Shown: positions 1 through 7,275 of the stretch, piece after piece
How the letters are laid out: each line of letters opens with the position of its first letter
Position numbering within the stretch: position 1 is the first letter of the stretch
DNA from: JBFWUM01 sp050247255
GTDB lineage: Bacteria > Acidobacteriota > Vicinamibacteria > Vicinamibacterales > UBA2999
Direction of reading: 5' to 3'
NCBI GenBank assembly: GCA_050247255.1
Contig: JBFWUM010000007.1
Span: 37,208-101,207 of the forward strand
DNA length: 64,000 nucleotides
Notes under the pieces: generated by a model
What the model was told of the DNA's origin: nothing
What the model saw: only the letters and a program-made list of their open reading frames with translations
Databases searched by the model: none
Program-made: the position numbers and the translations under genes

Positions 1-1
1 C

Positions 2-739
2 CCGGATCTCTATTTCAACAACGTCGACGCAGCCACGCTGATCGACATGGGCTACCGCGATGCGCGCCGCTACCTGTCAGAGCGGCGTGACGACGGCGTG
101 CCCCTGACCTGGGAGGCCACGGCAATGACTGACGGCACGCTGGGCATCACGTTCCGCGAGACCATGACCGGGCCGTTCGCGATGGGCGAGACCGATCCCG
201 CGGCGGGCGAGCAGGCGGGGCGCCGCGCCAACACCGAGCTGTCGATGCACGCCGCCGTCGAGATCGACGACATCGACGGCTTTGTCGCCGACGAGACCCA
301 TACCGGCGGGCTGACGGGCCACATCGACTTCGCGCCGCTCGGCATGAAGATCCCGGCAGACCGCGGGGTCTTCCGCCTGTTCTCGCCCGGGGATCGCCCT
401 GGCGTTCGTTACATGGTCTACGAGCTCGGGTTCCAGCACGCTGGCCGTGCCTACTACCTCGCCGGGCGCAAGGAGGTGCAGAACGACCGCCGCGGCACCG
501 ATCTCTGGAACGACACCACGACGCTCCTGACGCGGCTGCACGAGGGGAACGACGCGAATGGCCCGGTGCTCGGCGCCGGCGTGCTGCGGCTCGGGGTCGG
601 CGATCTCGCCCGCCTCACCTCTACGCTGCACGTCGTCAACGCGAAAGGACCCGGCGATCACGCCAAGGCGCTGGCGACGTTCGGCCGCTTCTTCATGGGG
701 AGCCTGTGGGAGACGTACGGGCCCAAAGGCCGGGCATGA
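2..739 (+). CDS. C-terminal part of a patatin-like / GMC-oxidoreductase-associated protein (5' truncated)
   Basis: The reading frame is open from base 2, so the N-terminus lies outside the window; the first internal ATG (47) is probably not the start. The first visible residues (LYFNNVDAATLIDMGYRDA) resemble the end of patatin-like phospholipases. The remainder, with 'HIDFAPLGMKIP', 'YELGFQHAGRAYYLAG' and 'LWNDTTTLLTRLH', matches my memory of the middle domain of long GMC oxidoreductase/cholesterol-oxidase-like proteins, where it precedes an alpha/beta hydrolase. Here the hydrolase is a separate gene whose ATG overlaps this stop (ATGA at 736-739), which fits a split version of that fusion. 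Lipid metabolism or membrane-lipid attack is an inference. No catalytic residues of a patatin are visible because they would lie upstream. Confidence 0.6.
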   Translation, partial: PDLYFNNVDAATLIDMGYRDARRYLSERRDDGVPLTWEATAMTDGTLGITFRETMTGPFAMGETDPAAGEQAGRRANTELSMHAAVEIDDIDGFVADETHTGGLTGHIDFAPLGMKIPADRGVFRLFSPGDRPGVRYMVYELGFQHAGRAYYLAGRKEVQNDRRGTDLWNDTTTLLTRLHEGNDANGPVLGAGVLRLGVGDLARLTSTLHVVNAKGPGDHAKALATFGRFFMGSLWETYGPKGRA

Positions 740-1737
740 CCGTCCATACCGCCGTCGCGAATGACGGCGTCCGGCTGCGGCTGGAGCGGCACCGGGGAGG
801 GCCGCGCGGGCCGGTGATGCTGGTGCACTGCATCGGCGTGTCGAGCGGGATGTACACGCTCGACAGCATCGAAACCAACCTCCGTGACTACCTCGTCGAT
901 GCCGGGTACGACGTCTGGCTGCTCGATTTCCGCTTCAGCATCCGGCTGCCCGAGGCCGTCAGGCCGCACAGCTTCGACGATGTGGCGAGGCGCGACTATC
1001 CGGCTGCGGTCGCGGCCGTGCGCGATGCCACCGGACGGGATGTCCAGGTGATTGCCCACGGCGTCGGCGCGTCGACGTTGACGATGGCGCTGCTCGCCGG
1101 GTTGCAGGGGGTGAAGTCGGCGGTCTGCTCGCAGGTGTCGACCGACCTGGTGCTGCCGGCCGCCATGAAGCGCAAGGCCGACCTGCGCCTGACCTCAGTC
1201 GCGGCCGCAGCCGGCATCGACACGATGACGACGACGCCGCTCGACCCGACGTGCGGCGACCAGGTCCTCGACGCGCTGCTGCGCCTCCAGCCCGTGGAGC
1301 GCGAGGAGCGCTGCACGAGCGCGGTCTGCCACCGCATCAGCGCGATGTACGGCGAGCTGTATCAGCACGCCCAACTGTCGGAGGCGACGCACGCCAGGCT
1401 CGGCGAAGAGTTCGGCGTGGTCAGCGTGCGAGCCTTCAGCCACCTGTCGCTCCTTGGGCGCGTCGGGCACCTGGTCGACGAAGCCGGCGCGGAAGCGTAC
1501 CTGCCGCGTGTCGAGCGGCTGGCGCTGCCGATACTGTTTCTCCACGGCGAGAAGAACGAGTGCGTGCTGCCGGAGGCCACCGCGATCACGCTGCGGCGGC
1601 TCACCGAGGCCAACGGCGCGTCGTGGTACTCGCGCCGGCTGATCCCGGACTACGGCCACGTCGACTGCATCATCGGGCAGCACGCCAGCCGGGACGTCTA
1701 CCCGCACATCCTCGGCCACCTGGAGGCCACGGCGTGA
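736..1737 (+). CDS. Alpha/beta hydrolase of the GMC-oxidoreductase-linked type, nucleophile apparently lost
   Basis: A 333-residue alpha/beta hydrolase. I chose ATG 736 over the upstream 706 because it forms an ATGA overlap with the preceding stop. The C-terminal block 'FLHGEKNECVLPEAT' followed by 'YGHVDCIIGQHASRDVYPHI' is typical of the hydrolase half of long GMC-oxidoreductase proteins and carries the presumptive catalytic His and Asp. The nucleophile elbow reads AHGVGAS (residues 107-113), so the position normally held by Ser or Cys is Gly109. Ser113 is four residues later and not at the elbow apex. The protein may therefore be catalytically dead, or may use another residue. It is the middle gene of a three-gene overlapping run ending in a nuclease. 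The substrate is unknown. Confidence 0.8.
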   Translation: MTVHTAVANDGVRLRLERHRGGPRGPVMLVHCIGVSSGMYTLDSIETNLRDYLVDAGYDVWLLDFRFSIRLPEAVRPHSFDDVARRDYPAAVAAVRDATGRDVQVIAHGVGASTLTMALLAGLQGVKSAVCSQVSTDLVLPAAMKRKADLRLTSVAAAAGIDTMTTTPLDPTCGDQVLDALLRLQPVEREERCTSAVCHRISAMYGELYQHAQLSEATHARLGEEFGVVSVRAFSHLSLLGRVGHLVDEAGAEAYLPRVERLALPILFLHGEKNECVLPEATAITLRRLTEANGASWYSRRLIPDYGHVDCIIGQHASRDVYPHILGHLEATA

Positions 1738-2621
1738 GGAAGGCCGCCGACTATCGCGACCGCGCCGGGTACGACCCGGCGTTTCTCGGCTGCGAGGTGC
1801 CGCTGCCCACGTTGTCGGACGAGGCGAGGACACAGGCCGCGCGGATGTCGACGGACGGCGGCGCCACCGGGTGGGAGCTGAAGTACGACCACTTCAGCAT
1901 CGTCATGAATGCCGGGGCACGGCTGGCATTTGTCGCCGCGGTCAACCTCGATGCGGCGGCGCCGTACCGGCAGTCGCGCGAGGGGAGCGACCGCTGGTTC
2001 GCCGATCCGCGCCTGCCGAAGGATGTGCAGGCCGGCGACGAGTTCTACAGCGACAACCCGCTCGATCGCGGTCACCTCGTGCGGCGCGCCGACGCGGCGT
2101 GGGGACGGACGGCCGATGAGGCCGAGCGCGCCAGCGAGGACACCTTCCACTTCACCAACTGCTCGCCGCAGCACGAGATCTACAACCAGGCGCGCAAGGC
2201 GCAGAAGCAGGATCTGCGGCTCTGGGGCAACATCGAGGAATACATCGCCGCGCACGCCTCGACCTCGCGCCAGCGGATCTCGATCTTCAACGGCCCGGTG
2301 TTCCGCGCGACTGATCGGCTGCACCGCGGGCTGCGGGTGCCGCGCGAGTTCTGGAAGGTCGTCGTCTGCGCGCGGCCCGGCGGCGAGCTGCGCGCGCTCG
2401 GCTTCATCCTGAGCCAGGAAGCGCTCATCGCCGACCTGCCGCTCGAGGAGTTCACGGCCGGTCCCTACCAGCCGTACCAGGTGCCGCTGCGCACGCTCGA
2501 GCGGCGCACGCGGCTCGACTTCGGGCCCCTGCGCCAGGCCGACGCGTTGGCCGGGCGAAGCGCGCTCGAGGCGGCCGCGGCCGCCGTGCCGATCGCCTCC
2601 CTCGAGGAGATTACCCTTTGA
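1734..2621 (+). CDS. DNA/RNA non-specific endonuclease (DRGH family)
   Basis: A 295-residue protein with the beta-beta-alpha-metal nuclease signature: DRGH at residues 111-114 (His114 the general base), then 'FHFTNCSPQHEIYNQ', whose Asn would bind the metal. This is the Serratia nuclease/EndoG-like superfamily, which cuts single- and double-stranded DNA and RNA with Mg2+. The start is GTG 1734, overlapping the upstream stop as GTGA, so it is translationally coupled to the hydrolase. I see no signal peptide, so the enzyme would act in the cytosol unless exported another way. It runs convergently towards the gasdermin gene and stops 143 bp from it. Whether it belongs to that system is open, but such nucleases are common effectors in bacterial conflict systems. 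Confidence 0.88.
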   Translation: MRKAADYRDRAGYDPAFLGCEVPLPTLSDEARTQAARMSTDGGATGWELKYDHFSIVMNAGARLAFVAAVNLDAAAPYRQSREGSDRWFADPRLPKDVQAGDEFYSDNPLDRGHLVRRADAAWGRTADEAERASEDTFHFTNCSPQHEIYNQARKAQKQDLRLWGNIEEYIAAHASTSRQRISIFNGPVFRATDRLHRGLRVPREFWKVVVCARPGGELRALGFILSQEALIADLPLEEFTAGPYQPYQVPLRTLERRTRLDFGPLRQADALAGRSALEAAAAAVPIASLEEITL

Positions 2622-2764
2622 TCGCGGTCGCGAACGTCAACCACGCGGAACCGCGTTCGAGGGAGAACGCGCTGATCAGCTCGTCGAGCTGGCCGGCGCA
2701 GTTACGCCAAGGAACCTGTCCTGCAGCACAGGGCCGGCAAACACATCGTCGAGCGTGCGCCAGC

Positions 2765-3577
2765 TCACGGATCGAGACGCGCGAACGGGCTCTCGGTCTG
2801 CAGCATCTCGGCGACTGCCGTGCCACCTGGACGCGCCTCGAGGGCGCCCTCGCCCGGCGCCATCGGCTTGAACGCCGTGTAGCGCCCTTTGTCGTAGAAG
2901 AGGCGCGCCGCCTGGAAGCCGAACACCAGCGGGACCGGCCCCTCGAAGGCGATCTTGGAGGAGCCGCCGGATGCGGGCGCCACGTTCACCTTGGCGCCGA
3001 CGATCTTCTGGATCTCGGGCACCTGCACGTCGAGCGATGCGCCGGAGGAATCCCTGGCGTCGACCACGAACCGGCGTGTCTTGATCGTGGAGACGAGGAT
3101 GTAGACCGCGTCGGCATCGAGCAGTTGCGCGGCGTGCGTGCTGAGCGGGTTGACGTCGGCGTCGGTCAGGTACTGATCGATCGCCGCCAGGTCGGCGCTG
3201 TCCTTGAGGACGTCGTGGAACTCGAACACCGCCGTCCTGGCCTGCTTGTAGCCGGCGTCGAGCCCCACGGTCGATCCACCCATGGCGCCGATGACGCCGC
3301 CGAGGATCGAGAGACCGACGCCGAGCGACAGGTCGCGCGTCCGCTCGCCGGAGATGTCGGCCGCCGCGACGTTGTCGGTGATCGCCGGGAGCGGCGCGCG
3401 TTCGCCGGGCAGCAACACGGCGGTGAGGTCGCCGAGCCGCGTCAGGCGTGTGTCTTCGCGCACCAGCAACTGCAAGGGACGGAGGTCGGTGCGCGGCAGG
3501 CGCACGACGCTGTAGCCGAACGACTTGAGATAGGTGAGGAGCGGATCAGAATTGCCCATGGCGGACGCATTATCCAT
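2765..3577 (-). CDS. Bacterial gasdermin (bGSDM), pore-forming cell-death effector
   Basis: A 270-residue protein with the bacterial gasdermin pattern: DPLLTYL (11-17), RLPRTDLRPLQLL (26-38), a Gly-rich helix LSLGVGLSILGGVIGAMGG (83-101), 'VPEIQKIVGAKV' and PLVFGFQAARLFYD (216-229). The last 40 or so residues would be the autoinhibitory tail. In characterised bGSDMs a partner protease removes this tail and the N-terminal part forms large membrane pores that kill the cell. The length fits the family (about 260-270). Two starts are possible: Met1 at 3577 or Met7 at 3559. The latter gives the usual very short lead before DPLL. There is no cysteine anywhere, so the N-terminal palmitoylation seen in some homologues is impossible. 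The gene is divergent from the EAD1/STAND operon. Confidence 0.88.
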   Translation of the reverse strand: MDNASAMGNSDPLLTYLKSFGYSVVRLPRTDLRPLQLLVREDTRLTRLGDLTAVLLPGERAPLPAITDNVAAADISGERTRDLSLGVGLSILGGVIGAMGGSTVGLDAGYKQARTAVFEFHDVLKDSADLAAIDQYLTDADVNPLSTHAAQLLDADAVYILVSTIKTRRFVVDARDSSGASLDVQVPEIQKIVGAKVNVAPASGGSSKIAFEGPVPLVFGFQAARLFYDKGRYTAFKPMAPGEGALEARPGGTAVAEMLQTESPFARLDP

Positions 3578-3599
3578 CGACGCAGTAGTTGATGACGCG

Positions 3600-4883
3600 A
3601 TGGTGTTGACGGGATCACAGCAAGCTGAACTGCAGGACGCGCTCCTCAGCGCATACCCCAGCCGTTTCGCGGTGGAGCAGTTTCTCCGCTACGAGCTCGA
3701 GCAGAACTTGAACCTGCTGGCCGGTGATGTAGCGCTGCCCGAGATCGTCTTCCGCGTCATCGACTGGGCGCAGCAGGAGGGGAAGCTGCGGCTGCTCATC
3801 GAGAAGGCCTGCGCCGACAAGGCGGGAAATGCGGCGCTGCAGGCCTTTGCGACGCAGTTGGCCGAACAGTCGGATGATCCGGTGGAGGACGCGAAAGAAC
3901 GTCCCGAGCGCGGCGAGACGGCAGCCCGCGGCCTCGAGACGCTCGAACAGCTCATGCGGTCTCCTGACGTGCGTGAGGCGGTTGCCGGCTTCGAGTCCGA
4001 CTTCCGCGCCGCGGCGGTGCAGATCGAGGTGCTGGCGTTCTACAAGGACCTGCACGACCTGCTGCACACGCTGCAGTTCCAGTGTTACCGCGGCATCACG
4101 CAGGAGGCCAGGCGGTTTCCGGGCGACGACACCTCGCGCGAGATCCTCATCGACCACGAGTTGACGCTTGACGGACTGATCCGCCGGCTCGACGAGGTGG
4201 CGGTGCGGCGGCGGGACACGGACGCGTCGGTCGGCTGGATTCCCGATCTGCGGGAGGCGCACGGCGAGTTCCAGGCGGCCATCCGGGACGCGGACGCCAG
4301 GCGCCTGACGCGCGCGATCTGGCTGATGGACCGGGTGCTGGCGGTGCAGCCGTCGCAGATCAACACGCGCCTCAACGCCGCGGCGCGGGCGCTCCGGCTG
4401 ACGCGCCTGGTGACGGCGCTGACCCTGCTGCGCGATCGCTTCCAGGCCAGCCGGCTCGAGCCGGCCAAGGTCCAGGCCTTTGCCGACAGCATCGCCAGCC
4501 TGACCGCGCTGCAGGACAGCGTCACCGCGCTCGTCACCGAACACGATCGCTGGCAGGCGCTCGACCTCGACCTGCGGCGCATCCAGCAGAACCTGAAGAG
4601 CGACGTGATCGAGCTCGAACTGTCGTGGGAGCGGGTCGCCATCATGCTGGCGCCGCTCTGCGCCGCCGATGAATCGTGGGCGGCTGCGCTGCGCACGACC
4701 CTCGAGACGGTCACGGCCAGCATTGCCGAGCACGATGAAAGCCGCGAGCGCCAGGCGTTCCATCGCCTGTACGCGCAGTGCGCCGATCGCTTCTACCGCG
4801 TCGACACCGCGCTCAAGCGTGTGTGCGAGAGCCTTCGCACCGTCGCTGAACCGCTCACCACCCTCCTGGCCCTGATCCGATGA
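3600..4883 (+). CDS. EAD1-type (effector-associated, death-like) adaptor protein with long helical C-terminus
   Basis: Residues 1-85 look like effector-associated domain 1: 'LTGSQQAELQDALLSAY', then 'FLRYELEQNLN', 'VFRVIDWAQQEGKLRLL' and 'ACADKAGNAAL'. EADs are small helical domains that pair proteins within STAND-centred conflict systems, much as death domains do in animals. The other 340 residues are Leu/Arg/Glu-rich and predicted helical, with no enzyme motif that I recognise. Start: ATG 3600 gives the canonical EAD1 beginning; ATG 3558 is also in frame, but the stretch between uses AT-richer codons than the rest of the gene. The stop overlaps the STAND start (ATG 4880), so the two proteins are probably made in fixed ratio. 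Its likely role is to connect the sensor to an effector or protease. Confidence 0.75.
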   Translation: MVLTGSQQAELQDALLSAYPSRFAVEQFLRYELEQNLNLLAGDVALPEIVFRVIDWAQQEGKLRLLIEKACADKAGNAALQAFATQLAEQSDDPVEDAKERPERGETAARGLETLEQLMRSPDVREAVAGFESDFRAAAVQIEVLAFYKDLHDLLHTLQFQCYRGITQEARRFPGDDTSREILIDHELTLDGLIRRLDEVAVRRRDTDASVGWIPDLREAHGEFQAAIRDADARRLTRAIWLMDRVLAVQPSQINTRLNAAARALRLTRLVTALTLLRDRFQASRLEPAKVQAFADSIASLTALQDSVTALVTEHDRWQALDLDLRRIQQNLKSDVIELELSWERVAIMLAPLCAADESWAAALRTTLETVTASIAEHDESRERQAFHRLYAQCADRFYRVDTALKRVCESLRTVAEPLTTLLALIR

Positions 4884-7207
4884 TGCACCCTGGTGATGGC
4901 GATGCCCGCGCGTCCTTCCCCTCCTTCGCCGCCCTGCGGACGGCGCACACCGACCTGCTGCGGCTCTATCGCGGTGCCGGCGGATCGCCGACGCTGCTCG
5001 ACCAGGCCGAGGCGTTCATCTGCGCCGGCGCCGCCACCGGCGCCGTGCTCGACGATGACGAAGAGCGGATGGGGGCGCAAAGCCTGCTCGACTACTGGTC
5101 GGCGATCCTGAGCCGCGCCGAGCGGCCGCCGTCGAGCGCGTTCCTCGAGCCGTTCAACCCGGAGATGGCGCCGGCCCTGCCCGACAGCGCCTGCCCGTAC
5201 GTCGGCCTCGAGGCGTTTGGCGAGTCGAAGAAGCGGCTGTTCTTCGGCCGCGAGCAGGTGGTGCGCGACGTGCTGGCACTGCTGCCGCACCGCCGCTTCC
5301 TTGCCGTGGTCGGGCCGCTCGGCTCGGGCAAGTCGTCGCTGGTGCTCGGCGCGATCATTCCCGCGCTCAAAGCCGGGAAGTTGCCCGGCAGCGCCGCGTG
5401 CCGCTTCTATCCGCCGTTCACCCCCGGGGCCGAGCCGCTCGACGCGTTGGCGAGGGCGGTGGGCGCGACCGCCCAGGCGGGGAGCGCAGGCCTGCAGCCG
5501 GAGGACATCGTGCGCGCGGTGGACGGCGGCGGCGAGCAGCCGGCGGTCATCGTGGCGGATCGACTGGAAGAGATCTTCACGCGCTGCGCCTCGTCGGACG
5601 CGCGCGATGCGTTCGCGGCGGCGTTGGTCGCGCTCTCGGAGTCGCCGAACCGCCACCTCGTCATCGTCACCCTCCGCAGCGACTTCGAAGCGCAGATTGC
5701 CGCGGTGCCGCCGCTGCATGCCCGCTTCGGCGACGCGGCGTTCCGCGTGCCGCCGCTCAGCGCCGCGGAACTCCGCGACGTGATCTGCCGGCCGGCGGAG
5801 CAGGTCGGGCTGAAGTTCGAGCCGGGCCTGGTCGATCGCCTGGTCAAGGAAACGCTCGGCGAGCCGGCGGGGCTGCCGCTGCTGCAGTTCTCGCTGCTCA
5901 AGCTGTGGGACCTGCGCGACCACAACCGGCTGACGCTCGATGCCTATCGCCGCATCGGCGGCGGCCGGCGGGCGCTGGCCGCGGCCGCCGACGAGCTCTA
6001 CGAGTCGCTCGACCAGAAGGGGCGCGAGGCGCTCCGCGTGCTGCTGCTGCGGATGGTGCGCCCGGTGATCGGCGGCGAGATCGTGACCGTGGCCGTGCAC
6101 CCGCGCGCGGCGTACGACGCGGCCGACCCGGTGAGCGTGGACGACGTGGTGTCGCGGCTGGTGTCGGCGCGGCTGGCGCGCATGGTGTCGGGGGAAGACG
6201 GCGGCGAGCAGCTGATCGAGCTGGCGCACGGCGCGCTGGTGTGGAACTGGCCGCGGCTGGTCGAATGGCTCGACGAAGAGCGGATGGCGTCGCGCCGCCG
6301 GCTGCGGCTGACGAGCGCCGCGGAGCAGTGGCACCAGCACGGGCGTGATCCGGGCGGACTCCTCGGCGGCTCGCTGCTCGAGGAGGCGCAAAGCTACGGC
6401 GATCTCTCGCCGCTGGAACAGGCCCTCGTCGCGGCAAGCACCGAGGCGGCGAAGGCCGCCGAGGAGGAGGAAGATCGCCGGCGCAACCGGGAGCTCGAAC
6501 AGACGCTGGCGCTCGTCGAGCTCGAACGGCGTCGCGCCGACGAGCAGGGGCAGGCCGCCCAGGCCCTGAAGATGCGCAACCGCTCGCTGGTGACGCTGAT
6601 CGGCGCGGTCGTGGTGCTGCTGTTCATCGCCATCGCCGGGTGGATTCTCGCCGAGCGCAAGCAGCAGACCGTTGAAGCCCTCATTGCGGGGCGCGGCGTC
6701 GTCGTCGAAACGCCGACCTTGCCGGCGTCGTCCGACGCGGCGGCCGAGGCGCCAGTCCCGGTCGGCGCGGCGCCGGCACCCGCGGCGCCGGCGCCAGCGG
6801 CGCGGCCGCCGCTCGAAGCCCGTCGCCCGCCGGTGTCGGTGGCGCCGCCCGCGGTGGCCTTCGCTGCGCCTCCGGACGTGCTGCAGCGGGTGCGGCTGCG
6901 CGCATCGCGGCGCCCGGTGGGGCGGCAGATTACCGGCACCGAGTTGCCCGCCTATGCGTTCTCACTGTGGGTCGATGGCCCGGCCGATGCGCTGCAGGCG
7001 ATCGACGAGGTGAGTTGGGAGTTCAACCACCCGACGTTCCGGCAGAAAGTCCAGGTCGGCCGCGACCGCAACGCCGGATTCCGCGTCGGCTACACCGGGT
7101 GGGGATGCCTGTCGGTCGTTGCGGTCACGCTCCACGTGCGAGGGGCCGTAGACCCGCCGCACGTGGACTTCAATATGTGCGCGTCGCTGGAAGAGATCGC
7201 GGAGTAA
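4880..7207 (+). CDS. Membrane-anchored nSTAND1 NTPase with C-terminal pYEATS-like domain
   Basis: A 775-residue signalling NTPase. Order of parts: an N-terminal helical segment (about 12-80, ending 'AQSLLDYWSAIL'); the nSTAND1 hallmark 'CPYVGLEAF' followed by 'LFFGREQVV'; Walker A GPLGSGKSS (145-153); Walker B-like VIVADRLEEIF (about 223-233); the 'TLRSDF' motif; a winged-helix-like region; a charged coiled coil (about 515-565); one membrane helix (570-591); an Ala/Pro linker; and a C-terminal domain (about 675-772) with 'WEFNHPTF' and 'GYTGWGCLSVVAV', which fits prokaryotic YEATS domains. STAND proteins act as ligand-triggered switches that oligomerise on ATP binding. Downstream of the EAD1 gene with an ATGA overlap, it is the likely sensor of the gasdermin locus, with the pYEATS part probably outside the membrane. 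Confidence 0.85.
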   Translation: MMHPGDGDARASFPSFAALRTAHTDLLRLYRGAGGSPTLLDQAEAFICAGAATGAVLDDDEERMGAQSLLDYWSAILSRAERPPSSAFLEPFNPEMAPALPDSACPYVGLEAFGESKKRLFFGREQVVRDVLALLPHRRFLAVVGPLGSGKSSLVLGAIIPALKAGKLPGSAACRFYPPFTPGAEPLDALARAVGATAQAGSAGLQPEDIVRAVDGGGEQPAVIVADRLEEIFTRCASSDARDAFAAALVALSESPNRHLVIVTLRSDFEAQIAAVPPLHARFGDAAFRVPPLSAAELRDVICRPAEQVGLKFEPGLVDRLVKETLGEPAGLPLLQFSLLKLWDLRDHNRLTLDAYRRIGGGRRALAAAADELYESLDQKGREALRVLLLRMVRPVIGGEIVTVAVHPRAAYDAADPVSVDDVVSRLVSARLARMVSGEDGGEQLIELAHGALVWNWPRLVEWLDEERMASRRRLRLTSAAEQWHQHGRDPGGLLGGSLLEEAQSYGDLSPLEQALVAASTEAAKAAEEEEDRRRNRELEQTLALVELERRRADEQGQAAQALKMRNRSLVTLIGAVVVLLFIAIAGWILAERKQQTVEALIAGRGVVVETPTLPASSDAAAEAPVPVGAAPAPAAPAPAARPPLEARRPPVSVAPPAVAFAAPPDVLQRVRLRASRRPVGRQITGTELPAYAFSLWVDGPADALQAIDEVSWEFNHPTFRQKVQVGRDRNAGFRVGYTGWGCLSVVAVTLHVRGAVDPPHVDFNMCASLEEIAE

Positions 7208-7212
7208 CGGGT

Positions 7213-7275
7213 CTTAACCACGGAATACACGAAATACACGAAGCTTCGTGATCTTCGTGCGCTTCGTGGTTTAAG
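7213..7275. repeat. Long imperfect inverted repeat between convergent genes
   Basis: Two arms of about 30 bp built from an ACACGAAG-type unit: the left arm starts CTTAACCACGGAATACACGA and the right arm is its imperfect complement ending in CGTGGTTTAAG. It lies between the convergent STAND and carboxylesterase genes and includes the esterase stop codon. Transcripts from either side would form a long hairpin, so it could end both. The AT-rich base composition differs from the flanking genes, which suggests a dispersed repeat of the REP/MITE kind. Confidence 0.75.
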
